The notes under the pieces are model-generated. The model saw only the letters and a program-made list of their open reading frames with translations. It did no database searches and was not told where the DNA came from. A DNA stretch of 10,551 nt from Gammaproteobacteria bacterium (GTDB taxonomy: Bacteria; Pseudomonadota; Gammaproteobacteria; HK1). Positions within the stretch are counted from its first letter, which is position 1; each line of letters starts with the position of its first letter. Of this stretch, positions 1 through 8,051 are shown piece after piece. Position numbers and translations under genes: made by a program. The stretch is from assembly GCA_022822245.1 (NCBI GenBank), contig JAJECB010000508.1:1-10551 (forward strand). Direction: 5' to 3'.

Positions 1-54
1 CGAGAGCGAACGGGGGCGGAGCCGGTCCGCGAGCGGCGCTTGCTCCGTGCTCAA
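1..54 (-). CDS. rarA: RarA (MgsA) replication-associated AAA+ ATPase, N-terminal fragment
   Basis: Only the first 18 codons are inside the window. From a TTG start they read MSTEQAPLADRLRPRSLS. The PLADRLRP stretch matches the conserved opening of RarA/MgsA proteins, just before the VGQ-HL segment that leads into the AAA+ domain. RarA is a clamp-loader-like ATPase acting at stalled replication forks. The start lies one base after the lolA stop, with GAGG eight bases upstream inside lolA, so translation is probably coupled. The order ftsK-lolA-rarA is the conserved arrangement in E. coli and Pseudomonas, which strengthens a call made on few residues. The Walker motifs lie beyond the edge, so integrity of the gene cannot be judged. 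Confidence 0.8.
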   Translation of the reverse strand, partial: MSTEQAPLADRLRPRSLS

Positions 55-55
55 G

Positions 56-730
56 TCATTCGCCTCGAACGACGTCGGCATCCGGAGGAGGTACGAGTCG
101 GAACAGCGCGTCGGCGAGGCGCGGGTTGTATTCGACGTCGAAGAAATCGATCCGGGTGGTCTGACCGAACCCGTCGTCCATCTCGATCGCCCGGACCTCG
201 TCTCCCTCAAGGCCGATCCGGAGGGCACGGAACGCGGCGTCGGCGCCGCGGGGGACGAGCTGGAACCAGTCCACGCCCAGGACGGAATCGAGAGCGGCGA
301 CCCGGAAATGCTCGTCAGCGCGCCCCGGCCCGGCCAGCAGCGCCGCGGGGGTGCCTTCGAGGGCGGTACCGGCCGGCCGTACCGTCACCTGGGCGAGTTC
401 GATGTCGTACCACCAGAGCTCCCGTCCGTCCGAGACGATGATCTGCGGCGTCGGGGCGTCGTAGTCCCACCGGAAGCGATGCGGCCGGCGGAAGGCGACG
501 GTTCCTCCGGAGGCGGAGATCTCGACGCCGTCCTCGTCGAACACCGACTGGGAGAACCGCGCCCGGAACGACCGGTTGGCGGCAAGCCATCCATCGAGCC
601 GTTCCGTCGCGGCTTCGACGCCGTCGCCGGCGGCCGCGGCCGGCACCGGCTCTACCGCGACCGCGACCGCGAGCAGGGCCGCAAGGCTCGCAATCAGGGC
701 CCGAACAAAGGTTCCAGGAAGGGAGGGCAT
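56..730 (-). CDS. lolA: Outer-membrane lipoprotein carrier protein LolA
   Basis: This 224-residue periplasmic chaperone accepts lipoproteins released by LolCDE and hands them to LolB. Residues 1 to about 34 form a Sec signal peptide: a short N-region with one Arg, a long Ala/Val/Leu core, and an alanine-rich end suitable for signal peptidase I, with no lipobox cysteine. The mature protein shows LolA hallmarks: ARFSQSV near the start, the HRFRWDYDAPTPQIIVSDG block, then ELWWYD, and DGFGQTTRIDF near the end. Length is slightly above the usual 200-210 residues because of the long signal peptide. The ATG overlaps the ftsK stop by one base (TGATG) and has no good Shine-Dalgarno, so it probably depends on translational coupling to ftsK. 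rarA follows after one base. Confidence 0.95.
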   Translation of the reverse strand: MPSLPGTFVRALIASLAALLAVAVAVEPVPAAAAGDGVEAATERLDGWLAANRSFRARFSQSVFDEDGVEISASGGTVAFRRPHRFRWDYDAPTPQIIVSDGRELWWYDIELAQVTVRPAGTALEGTPAALLAGPGRADEHFRVAALDSVLGVDWFQLVPRGADAAFRALRIGLEGDEVRAIEMDDGFGQTTRIDFFDVEYNPRLADALFRLVPPPDADVVRGE

Positions 731-3024
731 CAGTCCGGTGGAGGCGGCGCCAGGACCTCCCGCGAACCGTTCGATTGCACCGGGCCGACCACGCCGGCCG
801 CCTCCATCTGCTCCACCATTCTCGCGGCCCGGTTGTAGCCGATCTTCAACCGGCGCTGCACCCCCGAGATCGACGCCCGCCCGGACTCGGTCACCATGCG
901 CACCGCTTCGTCGTACAGCGGATCGCTCTCCTCGTCCCCGTTGCCGGCCTCGCCGGGCCCGGCATCCGGGGACCACTCGCCGCCTTCGAGGACGCCGTCG
1001 ATGTAGTCCGGATCGCCGCTCGACTTGAGGTCGTCCACCACCCGGTGCACCTCCTGGTCGCCGACGAATGCCCCGTGCACCCGGGTCGGAGCCTGCATTC
1101 CGGGCGTGAGGTGAAGCATGTCGCCGTGCCCGAGCAACTGCTCCGCCCCTCCCTGGTCGAGAATGGTCCTCGAGTCGACCCGCGAGGAGACCTGGAACGC
1201 GATCCGGCTCGGGATGTTCGCCTTGATGAGCCCCGTGATCACGTCCACCGAGGGGCGCTGGGTCGCGAGGAGGAGATGGATGCCCGATGCCCGCGCCTTC
1301 TGGGCCAGCCGGGCGATGAGCTGCTCGATCTTCTTGCCGCTCACCATCATGAGATCGGCAAGCTCGTCGACGACCACCACGATGAGGGGCATCGGTTCGG
1401 TGAGAAGCGCATCCCCTCCGTCCTCGCCCTCGCCGGGACGCGCCGTCGGGTCGCGGATGGGTTCTCCGGCCTTTGCCGCCTCGGCGATCTTGCGGTTGTA
1501 GCCGGCGATGTTCCGCACCCCGAGCTCGGACATCAGCCGATAGCGGCGCTCCATCTCCCCGATGCACCAGCGAAACGCGTTGGCCGCATCCTTCATGTCC
1601 GTCACCACCGGGGCGAGCAGGTGCGGAATGCCTTCGTAGACGGAGAGCTCGAGCATCTTCGGGTCGACCATGATGAGCCGTACCCGGTCGGGCGACGCCT
1701 TGTAGAGAATGCTCAGGATCATCGCGTTGAGGGCGACGGACTTCCCCGACCCCGTGGTGCCCGCGACGAGAAGATGGGGCATGCGCGCGAGGTCCACCAC
1801 CACCGGCTGTCCCGCGATGTCCTTGCCGAGACCAAGGGTGACCGGGGAGGGGCTCCTGTCGTAGTCCGCGGAGCTCAGGATCTCGCTCAGGTAGACCAGC
1901 TCGACCTCTTCGTTGGGGACCTCGAGGCCGATGACGGACTTTCCGGGGATGATCTCGACGATTCGCACGCTCACCGTCGACAGTGAGCGGGCGAGGTCCT
2001 TCGCGAGCGCGGTGACCCGACTCACCTTCAGGCCCGGTGAAGGCTGAAGCTCGAAGCGGGTGATGACCGGTCCGGGATGAACGGCCACCACTTCGACGTC
2101 GATTCCGAAGTCGCGGAGCTTGACCTCCACCTGCCGGGACATCGTCTCGAGGGCGGCGGCCGACATGGCGGTCGGGCGGGCGGAGGGCTTGTCGAGCCGG
2201 GCGAGCTCCGGAAGCCGGGGGCCCACCGCCTCGAAGAGGACCGCCTGCCGCTCCCGGTCCACCCGCGGGCTCGGCTCGATCCCGGTCAGCACCGGCTCGA
2301 TGCGCGGCGGCCGGGCGCGGCGGGGATTTCGTCTCGTCTTCGCGGCCACCTTCTGCACGCGCTCGCGGCGCGCGTGCGATACCTCGCGGCGTTCCCGCCC
2401 GCGCCCCGAGAGCCCGGACATGGCGGCGAAAAGCGACAGGGTGAGGCGCCCCGTCGTCTCCATCACGGTCAGCCAGGACACCCGGGTGAAGAGCGCCCAG
2501 CCCGCGAGCAGCAGGGCCAGCATGACCACCGTGGCGCCGAGGAAGTTGAAGGCGACGAGGAACGCGTTTCCGATGACGGCTCCCAGGATCCCTCCCGCCC
2601 CGACTCCGTCCGGAAGAGTGCCCGCGCTGCCGTAGTGCAGGGTGGCGACCCCGCACGCGGCCATGATGACCATCGCGAGCCCGATCCCGCGCGTCAGCCA
2701 GACGAGGCGGGTCGACGAGCGCTCACGGTCGAAGAACAGGACGGCCCCGACGACGAGGAGCAGAAACGGCAGGAACCAGGCGACGTGGCCGAAAAGCTGG
2801 AGGAGGAGATCGGAGATCCAGGCGCCGACCACCCCCCCGCGGTTGACGATGTGTTCGGACCCGCTGCGGACCGACCAGCTCTGATCGCCCCGGTGATAGC
2901 TCGAGATCGCGAGCGCGAGGAAGATCGCGATCGCCGCGAGCCCGACGAGGGTTGCCTCGCGCCCCCCCCGGCCGAACGCCTTGGCGAGCAACCGTAGTGG
3001 CCTCGGTGGAGTGATTTGCGCCAA
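730..3024 (-). CDS. ftsK: DNA translocase FtsK
   Basis: FtsK is a septum-anchored motor that pumps DNA toward dif and activates XerCD during division. From the chosen start it has 764 residues. Four membrane segments lie at roughly 24-42, 70-98, 110-128 and 141-180, followed by a basic linker (about 185-290). The alpha/beta motor has Walker A GTTGSGKS at 422-429 and Walker B ending in DE at 553-554. A winged-helix gamma domain, which reads KOPS sites, spans about 700-760 and includes [18 protein letters not shown]. No ATG exists upstream of the first membrane helix that fits the promoter, so I chose TTG at 3024 (MAQITPPRP). A second TTG at 2991, with GAGG nine bases upstream, is a real alternative. 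The reading frame stays open to 3534, but that part overlaps trxB and is not FtsK-like. The linker is short, as in many non-enteric FtsKs. Confidence 0.95.
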   Translation of the reverse strand: MAQITPPRPLRLLAKAFGRGGREATLVGLAAIAIFLALAISSYHRGDQSWSVRSGSEHIVNRGGVVGAWISDLLLQLFGHVAWFLPFLLLVVGAVLFFDRERSSTRLVWLTRGIGLAMVIMAACGVATLHYGSAGTLPDGVGAGGILGAVIGNAFLVAFNFLGATVVMLALLLAGWALFTRVSWLTVMETTGRLTLSLFAAMSGLSGRGRERREVSHARRERVQKVAAKTRRNPRRARPPRIEPVLTGIEPSPRVDRERQAVLFEAVGPRLPELARLDKPSARPTAMSAAALETMSRQVEVKLRDFGIDVEVVAVHPGPVITRFELQPSPGLKVSRVTALAKDLARSLSTVSVRIVEIIPGKSVIGLEVPNEEVELVYLSEILSSADYDRSPSPVTLGLGKDIAGQPVVVDLARMPHLLVAGTTGSGKSVALNAMILSILYKASPDRVRLIMVDPKMLELSVYEGIPHLLAPVVTDMKDAANAFRWCIGEMERRYRLMSELGVRNIAGYNRKIAEAAKAGEPIRDPTARPGEGEDGGDALLTEPMPLIVVVVDELADLMMVSGKKIEQLIARLAQKARASGIHLLLATQRPSVDVITGLIKANIPSRIAFQVSSRVDSRTILDQGGAEQLLGHGDMLHLTPGMQAPTRVHGAFVGDQEVHRVVDDLKSSGDPDYIDGVLEGGEWSPDAGPGEAGNGDEESDPLYDEAVRMVTESGRASISGVQRRLKIGYNRAARMVEQMEAAGVVGPVQSNGSREVLAPPPPD

Positions 3025-3054
3025 CCGGGGATTCCCGGACTGGGACCGGGCGAA

Positions 3055-3083
3055 ATTATCCCTTGAATCGGCATCCGGCTCAA
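3055..3083 (-). promoter_or_regulatory. Putative sigma70-type promoter of ftsK-lolA-rarA
   Basis: Read on the minus strand, TTGAGC (3083-3078) is separated by exactly 17 bases from GATAAT (3060-3055). These match the consensus -35 at four of six and the -10 at five of six positions. The expected transcription start is near 3048, giving a leader of about 24 bases before the TTG at 3024. This supports a start at or below 3024 over the long upstream extension of the frame. Position and spacing are seen in the sequence; activity is inferred. Confidence 0.55.
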
Positions 3084-3194
3084 TCGAAGAGGGAGGCGGC
3101 GGCCCGCCCGGCGAGGCCTTGGCGGGAAATTCTCCGGCACCCGAAGAGACTTGTATCCATCTGTCGAGGCGGTCCGGTAAAGGATGCGAGCCGG

Positions 3195-4228
<1,034 letters not shown>

Positions 4229-4260
4229 CGCGAGCCGCCCGGTGCCGGGAGGCCCGGGAA

Positions 4261-4267
4261 GAGGGAG
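4261..4267 (+). promoter_or_regulatory. Ribosome binding site deciding the aat start
   Basis: GAGGGAG lies ten bases upstream of GTG 4278 and supports that start over the in-frame GTG at 4242, which has no purine-rich site before it. Part of it falls in the short palindrome GGGAGCTCCC (4263-4272). Confidence 0.5.
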
Positions 4268-4277
4268 CTCCCGCCCG

Positions 4278-4973
4278 GTGCGCGGACCCGCGGGCGCCCC
4301 CTGGCCCATCCATCCGGACTCGCCGCCGGATGCCTTTCCGGACCCGCGGTACGCTCCCGCCGACCGTCCGCTCGCGGTCGGCGGCGACCTCCGGCTCGAA
4401 CGCCTCGTCCAGGCCTACCGGCGCGGGATATTCCCCTGGTACTCGCACGGCGGGCCGATCCTGTGGTGGTCGCCCGATCCGCGCACCGTGATCGTCCCCG
4501 CCGAGCTCCGCATCTCGCGGCGCCTCGGCCGTCGCTTGCGGCGGAACGAGTTCCGGACCTCCGAGAACGCCGCGTTCGCGGAAGTCGTCAGGGGCTGTGC
4601 CGCCCCGAGGCGGGACGGCGACACCGGTACGTGGATCACTCCCGAGATGCAGGCCGCCTATCTCGACCTGCACGAGGCGGGGCACGCCCGCTCCGTCGAG
4701 TGCTGGCAGGGGGAGACCCTTGCGGGCGGGCTCTACGGGGTGGAGGTGGGCTCGATCTTCTGCGGAGAGTCCATGTTCTCGCGGGTCGCCGACGCCTCCA
4801 AGGTCGCGCTCGCGGTTCTCTGCACGAAGGGATACGCCCTCATCGATTGCCAGGTGCCGAGCGCGCATCTCTTCCGGCTGGGTGCGCGCCTCATTCCGCG
4901 CGGGGAGTTTCTCGCCCTCCTCGCCCACTTCGCCGGTCCTCCCTCCGTCCCGCTCCGAACCGGGGAAGGATGA
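4278..4973 (+). CDS. aat: Leucyl/phenylalanyl-tRNA--protein transferase Aat
   Basis: Aat transfers Leu or Phe from charged tRNA to the N-terminal Arg or Lys of proteins, marking them for ClpS/ClpAP degradation. From GTG 4278 the product is 231 residues, close to the 234 of E. coli Aat. Conserved blocks in order are LAVGGDL (32-38), RRGIFPWY (48-55), ILWWSPDPR (61-69), [22 protein letters not shown] (162-169) and IDCQV. Asp190 and Gln192 of the last block correspond to Asp186 and Gln188, proposed as catalytic in E. coli. The start is 49 bases after trxB. The frame is open through the end of trxB, so an upstream GTG at 4242 is possible but lacks a Shine-Dalgarno. Its partners clpS and clpA, often near infA, are not in this window. 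Confidence 0.95.
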   Translation: MRGPAGAPWPIHPDSPPDAFPDPRYAPADRPLAVGGDLRLERLVQAYRRGIFPWYSHGGPILWWSPDPRTVIVPAELRISRRLGRRLRRNEFRTSENAAFAEVVRGCAAPRRDGDTGTWITPEMQAAYLDLHEAGHARSVECWQGETLAGGLYGVEVGSIFCGESMFSRVADASKVALAVLCTKGYALIDCQVPSAHLFRLGARLIPRGEFLALLAHFAGPPSVPLRTGEG

Positions 4974-5035
4974 AGCGATCGGCTTCCTTGCCAAGCCGAG
5001 CGTCAGCCCGGAGAATATCCACAGAAACCGAAGAC

Positions 5036-5040
5036 GGGAG
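5036..5040 (+). promoter_or_regulatory. Ribosome binding site deciding the infA start
   Basis: GGGAG lies six bases before TTG 5047. It fixes a TTG start that gives the standard 72-residue IF-1, whereas the frame itself is open far upstream. Confidence 0.7.
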
Positions 5041-5046
5041 TCGCGC

Positions 5047-5265
5047 TTGCCAAAGGAAGACCATATCGAAATGGAAGGCACCGTCGCCGAGACGTTGCCC
5101 AACACCATGTTCCGAGTCGAGCTCGAGAACGGACACACCGTCACCGCCCACATCTCGGGCAAGATGCGAAAGAACTACATCCGCATCCTCACCGGTGACA
5201 GGGTCACCGTGCAGTTGACGCCCTACGACCTGACCAAGGGACGGATCGTCTACCGGGCCCGGTAG
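5047..5265 (+). CDS. infA: Translation initiation factor IF-1
   Basis: IF-1 is a single OB-fold protein that binds the ribosomal A site during initiation and acts with IF-2 and IF-3. The product is 72 residues, the same length as E. coli IF-1, and nearly identical to it through [35 protein letters not shown] and [13 protein letters not shown]. The start is TTG, reading [11 protein letters not shown], chosen from homology and the GGGAG site upstream. The gene lies 73 bases after aat. I saw no convincing promoter of its own in that gap, so it is probably read with trxB-aat, though an internal promoter cannot be excluded for so highly expressed a product. GC-rich hairpins begin right after the stop. 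Confidence 0.98.
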   Translation: MPKEDHIEMEGTVAETLPNTMFRVELENGHTVTAHISGKMRKNYIRILTGDRVTVQLTPYDLTKGRIVYRAR

Positions 5266-5302
5266 CGGGGAGCCTTCCCCGGCGCCCGGGGAGCGCTCCC
5301 CG
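5266..5302 (+). terminator. Paired GC-rich hairpins after infA
   Basis: The base after the infA stop begins a stem of CGGGGA (5266-5271) with TCCCCG (5276-5281) around the loop GCCT. Five bases later comes the perfect 16-base palindrome CGGGGAGCGCTCCCCG (5287-5302). Neither is followed by a T-tract, so classical intrinsic termination is uncertain. They could slow polymerase, or block 3' exonucleases to protect the infA message. Confidence 0.45.
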
Positions 5303-5391
5303 AAACCGGGGTTGGAGTGAGGCTTCGCATCCCTGAGCGAAGTCTCGCCCTGACACCGTTCTCGCGACATCTCACTCCAACCCCGGTTTCG
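5301..5391. repeat. Perfect 21-bp inverted repeat at the infA/phosphatase convergence
   Basis: The left arm (5301-5321, starting CGAAACCGGGGTTGG) and the right arm (5371-5391, starting CTCACTCCAACC) are exact reverse complements over 21 bases. They enclose 49 bases. Inside is a smaller stem, CTTCGC (5323-5328) with GCGAAG (5337-5342). The right arm contains the stop and last codons of the opposing phosphatase gene. The layout suits a bidirectional terminator for convergent operons, but the large loop and missing T-tract are atypical. A REP-like or MITE-like element of about 91 bp with terminal inverted repeats is the alternative. The repeat is seen directly; its function is inferred. Confidence 0.75.
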
Positions 5392-6112
5392 CGCTCTCGC
5401 CGCTCGTGGAGACGGACACCGCCCGGCACCAGCCCGGCTCGATCTCGACCATGGTGAGCCGCGCGTCCGGAAACTGCCGATAGTAGACCGCCCCGGTATC
5501 GATGAAGCGGACATTCGCCGCCTCGACGATCCGCGTCGTCGGCGTATGGCCGCAGAGCACGAGGTCCACACCGGTCACGTGCCCGGACCGTCCCGCGCTT
5601 ACCCGCTCGCGCGACCACAACGCGTGCTCGACGGCGCGTTCGTCGCGCGATTCCAGGCGCGTCAGGAAGTCCGACCACGAGTTCGAACGCGGCGCATCGG
5701 CGTGAACGACCCCCACCCTCCCCTGCGTCGCGTCGATCTCGATCGCGATGGGGAGGGCGGCGCAGGCGTCGCGAAACGCCTCCCGCTCGGCGGGGCCGCA
5801 CTCGAGCCACCAGTCGCCCCCGTTGTAGCGGATCCAGAGCTCCCGGGTGGGCCGATCGTCGGAATCGAGGAGGAACTGTTCGTGGTTGCCGCGGACCGCG
5901 TGGAACCACGGCTTCGCGAGCCATGCGAGCGCCTCGCGCGAACGGGGGCCGCGGTCGATGAGATCGCCTACCGAGAAGAGGCGGTCGCATTCCTCGTCGA
6001 ACGCCGCCCGCGCCAGCAACTGCCGCAACGCTGGAAACATCCCGTGGATGTCTCCGACCACGAAATCCCGGCCGGCCGCGTTGCGGGCGAAGCGCCGGAA
6101 TGGCCGCTGCAT
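5372..6112 (-). CDS. PrpA-like metallophosphoesterase (PP2A/ApaH-type phosphatase)
   Basis: This 246-residue cytosolic calcineurin-like phosphoesterase carries the dimetal signature in order: GDIHG (20-24), GDLIDRG (49-55) and GNHE (75-78), then the metal-ligand histidines in GVVHADAP and LCGHTPT. The blocks RYNGGDWW, HALWSRERV and RFIDTGAVYY resemble E. coli PrpA/PrpB serine/threonine phosphatases more than ApaH, which has GNHD. Diadenosine tetraphosphate or another small phosphate ester is still possible as substrate. The ATG is two bases after the kdsB stop with GAGGA seven bases upstream, so it is probably the last gene of the comEC-lpxK-kdsB run. The frame extends upstream within kdsB, but that part is not phosphatase-like. 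The last six residues, AKPGLE, are encoded by the right arm of the inverted repeat, and the tail runs past the usual family end. No membrane segment or signal peptide is seen. Confidence 0.9.
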   Translation of the reverse strand: MQRPFRRFARNAAGRDFVVGDIHGMFPALRQLLARAAFDEECDRLFSVGDLIDRGPRSREALAWLAKPWFHAVRGNHEQFLLDSDDRPTRELWIRYNGGDWWLECGPAEREAFRDACAALPIAIEIDATQGRVGVVHADAPRSNSWSDFLTRLESRDERAVEHALWSRERVSAGRSGHVTGVDLVLCGHTPTTRIVEAANVRFIDTGAVYYRQFPDARLTMVEIEPGWCRAVSVSTSGESAKPGLE

Positions 6113-6114
6113 CG

Positions 6115-6873
6115 TCACGTCCTCGTGGTGAGGCGGCGGACCGCGGCGAGGTCGGCCTCGGAATCGACCCCCGGGCCCGGCGTCGCCACCGCCACGTCCA
6201 CGTGGACCCTCCCGCCATGGGCGAGCACCCGGAGCTGTTCGAGCGACTCCATGACCTCGAGGGCGTCGCGCGGAAGCCGCACGTACCTCCGCACATATCC
6301 GGCCCGGTACGCGTAGAGCCCGAGGTGGCGGAAGTGCTCCCCGGCGCGCCAGCCGTCGCGGCCGGGAAACGCGTCCCGCTGCCACGCGATGGGAGCCCGG
6401 CTGAAGTAAAGGGCGAAATCCGACCGGTCACGGACCACCTTGACCGCGTTCGGGTCGAATACCTCGTCCACCGAAGCCATCGGCTCGCACAGGGTCGCGA
6501 CGTCCGCCGCCGGGCGGGCCGCGAGGTTGGCGGCAACCTGGCGGATGAGGGCGGGGGGCAGCAACGGCTCGTCCGCCTGCACGTTGACGATGACGGCGTC
6601 CGGATCGATCGCGAGCCGTTCGACGACCTCCGCGATCCGCTCGGTGCCGGAACGGTGGGCGGGCGACGTGCGGCAGGTCTCCGCGTCGCCCAGCGCGCCC
6701 GCGACCCGCTCGTCGTCCACGGCCACGATCACCCGCTCCGCCCCGCTCTCGCACGCCCGTTCGTAGACGTGGCGGACCATCGGCTTCCCCGCGATGTCGA
6801 GGAGCACCTTCTCCGGCAACCGCGTCGAAGCGAGCCGGGCGGGGATGATCACGGTGAACGCTTCGTTCGTCAT
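6115..6873 (-). CDS. kdsB: 3-deoxy-manno-octulosonate cytidylyltransferase KdsB
   Basis: KdsB activates Kdo with CTP to give CMP-Kdo, the donor used by WaaA on the lipid A precursor. The protein has 252 residues (E. coli 248) and is cytosolic. It opens with the nucleotide-binding IIPARLASTRLPEK (9-22), followed by IAGKPMVRHVYERA. HRSGTERIAEV comes next, then the metal-binding NVQADEPLL with Asp101, and HLGLYAYR in the C-terminal half. The loop between VDDERVA and the TSPAH-SGTER block seems about two residues shorter than usual, away from the catalytic motifs. The ATG overlaps the lpxK stop by four bases (ATGA) and has no good Shine-Dalgarno, pointing to coupling with lpxK. The pair places the lipid A and Kdo branches of LPS synthesis under shared control. 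Confidence 0.96.
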   Translation of the reverse strand: MTNEAFTVIIPARLASTRLPEKVLLDIAGKPMVRHVYERACESGAERVIVAVDDERVAGALGDAETCRTSPAHRSGTERIAEVVERLAIDPDAVIVNVQADEPLLPPALIRQVAANLAARPAADVATLCEPMASVDEVFDPNAVKVVRDRSDFALYFSRAPIAWQRDAFPGRDGWRAGEHFRHLGLYAYRAGYVRRYVRLPRDALEVMESLEQLRVLAHGGRVHVDVAVATPGPGVDSEADLAAVRRLTTRT

Positions 6874-7868
6874 GCGGTTCGGGAGAGCCGGCCGATGAGA
6901 GCCGACTCGAGGCCCGGCTCGATCTTCGCGTCGACCGGCAGGTACCAGTGCCGGCCGCTCGCGAAGCCCCGGCACTTGATCGCGTCCTTCTCGGTCATGA
7001 TCACCGGCCGCTCGTCCGCAAACTCGATGTCTCCGGCCGAGAACGGGTGGTGGTCGGGAAACGCCCGGGGCATGATCCGGAGCCCGAGGGTCCGCAGGTG
7101 GCCGAAGAAGGAAGCCGGGTTGCCGATTCCGGCGACCGCGTGAACGGGGCTCGAAGCGAGCTCCGCGGGGTCGACGGTGACGGAGTCGTCCGCGGCCAGC
7201 CGGAGTGTCCTTCCCGTGAGCTCCATTCGATACTCGCCTTCCTCCGCGCGGCCCTTGGCGACCACGAAGTCTACCGATTCGAGACGCGAGACCGGCTCGC
7301 GCAGGGGGCCGGCCGGAAGGCACCGGCCGTTTCCATGGCGGCGCTCCCCGTCGAGCACCGCGATCTCGACGTCGCGCGCGAGGCGGTAGTGCTGGAGGCC
7401 GTCGTCGGAGACGACGATGTCGCAATCGGTGCGCTCGAGCAGCGATCGGACCGCCGCGACGCGGTCCCGCCCGGCCGCGACCGGACACCCGCATCGCTTG
7501 GCCACCAGCACCGCCTCGTCTCCGACCGCCGCCGGGTCGGACCCTTCCTCCACCGCCCGCGGCCAGTCGCGGGCCGTTCCTCCATAGCCCGAGCAGATCA
7601 CGCCGGGACGGTATCCGTGTTCCCGAAGCCGGTGGACCAGCCAGACGACGAGGGGCGTCTTTCCGGTGCCCCCGACCGCGATGTTGCCGACGACGACGAC
7701 CGGCACGCCCACGCGGCAAGCCGCCCGCAGCCCCCGGCGGAAGAGCGCGCGGCGAATGCGCACGATCGCCGCGTATGGCAGGGAGAGGGGCGCCAGCACC
7801 CGGCCCCGGACCCGGGCCCGGCGTCCGTACCAGATCTCGTCGAGCAGCCGGAAAAGGATGCCTTGCAC
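6870..7868 (-). CDS. lpxK: Tetraacyldisaccharide 4'-kinase LpxK
   Basis: LpxK phosphorylates the 4' position of the tetraacyldisaccharide-1-phosphate to give lipid IVA, at the inner face of the inner membrane. From GTG 7868 it has 332 residues (E. coli 328). The N-terminus FRLLDEIWYGR and the following hydrophobic stretch match the family's membrane-associating opening. The P-loop GNIAVGGTGKTP lies at 61-72. Further conserved blocks are VSDDGLQHYRLARD, the LPAGPLREP segment, VAGIGNPASFF, FPDHHPF and MTEKDAIKC. The GTG was chosen because GGAGG lies eight bases upstream and the length fits; an upstream ATG at 7937 would add an unrelated 23-residue head. It overlaps kdsB by four bases. The usual companion msbA is not adjacent. 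Confidence 0.95.
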   Translation of the reverse strand: MQGILFRLLDEIWYGRRARVRGRVLAPLSLPYAAIVRIRRALFRRGLRAACRVGVPVVVVGNIAVGGTGKTPLVVWLVHRLREHGYRPGVICSGYGGTARDWPRAVEEGSDPAAVGDEAVLVAKRCGCPVAAGRDRVAAVRSLLERTDCDIVVSDDGLQHYRLARDVEIAVLDGERRHGNGRCLPAGPLREPVSRLESVDFVVAKGRAEEGEYRMELTGRTLRLAADDSVTVDPAELASSPVHAVAGIGNPASFFGHLRTLGLRIMPRAFPDHHPFSAGDIEFADERPVIMTEKDAIKCRGFASGRHWYLPVDAKIEPGLESALIGRLSRTA

Positions 7869-7876
7869 TTCGTCCC

Positions 7877-7881
7877 CCTCC
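7877..7881 (-). promoter_or_regulatory. Ribosome binding site deciding the lpxK start
   Basis: GGAGG on the minus strand, eight bases before GTG 7868, is the strongest Shine-Dalgarno seen in the window. It argues against the upstream ATG at 7937. Confidence 0.7.
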
Positions 7882-7976
7882 GAGCGCGGAAGAGCCGCGA
7901 TCGAGAGACCGGGCGCTCGGAACGGGTTTCGAGGCACCCCACGCGGCCGGATCTCCCTTCCCGCCAGCCGGCGAGT

Positions 7977-7993
7977 CTACCGGATACCGGTAG
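7977..7993 (-). other. Short hairpin between comEC and lpxK
   Basis: CTACCGG and CCGGTAG form a perfect 7-bp stem around a 3-base loop, in the 183-base gap between comEC and lpxK. No T-tract follows on either strand. It may be part of the lpxK leader or a transcript-end structure; the gap otherwise holds no gene or clear promoter. Confidence 0.3.
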
Positions 7994-8032
7994 CGGCCCC
8001 GGTGCAGGCCCGCGGCCCTGGCCCGGCACGCG

Positions 8033-8050
8033 CCCGCCGTGCGCGGCGGG
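8033..8050 (-). terminator. GC-rich hairpin just after comEC
   Basis: CCCGCCG and CGGCGGG pair over seven bases around the loop TGCG (given on the plus strand; the stem is the same on the minus strand). It begins one base beyond the comEC stop. There is no T-tract, so it may attenuate or stabilise the transcript rather than end it. If it terminates, lpxK needs its own promoter, which I could not identify. Confidence 0.35.
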
Positions 8051-8051
8051 T

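Noticed and set aside
4988..5019. Possible infA promoter, TTGCCA followed by AATATC
   Set aside because: The spacing is about 20 bases and the -10 is poor; not enough to call a promoter.
5293..5396. GCGCTC at 5293-5298 and 5391-5396 as a possible target-site duplication around the inverted repeat
   Set aside because: The left copy is not flush with the repeat arm, and part of it belongs to the adjacent palindrome, so it is probably coincidence.
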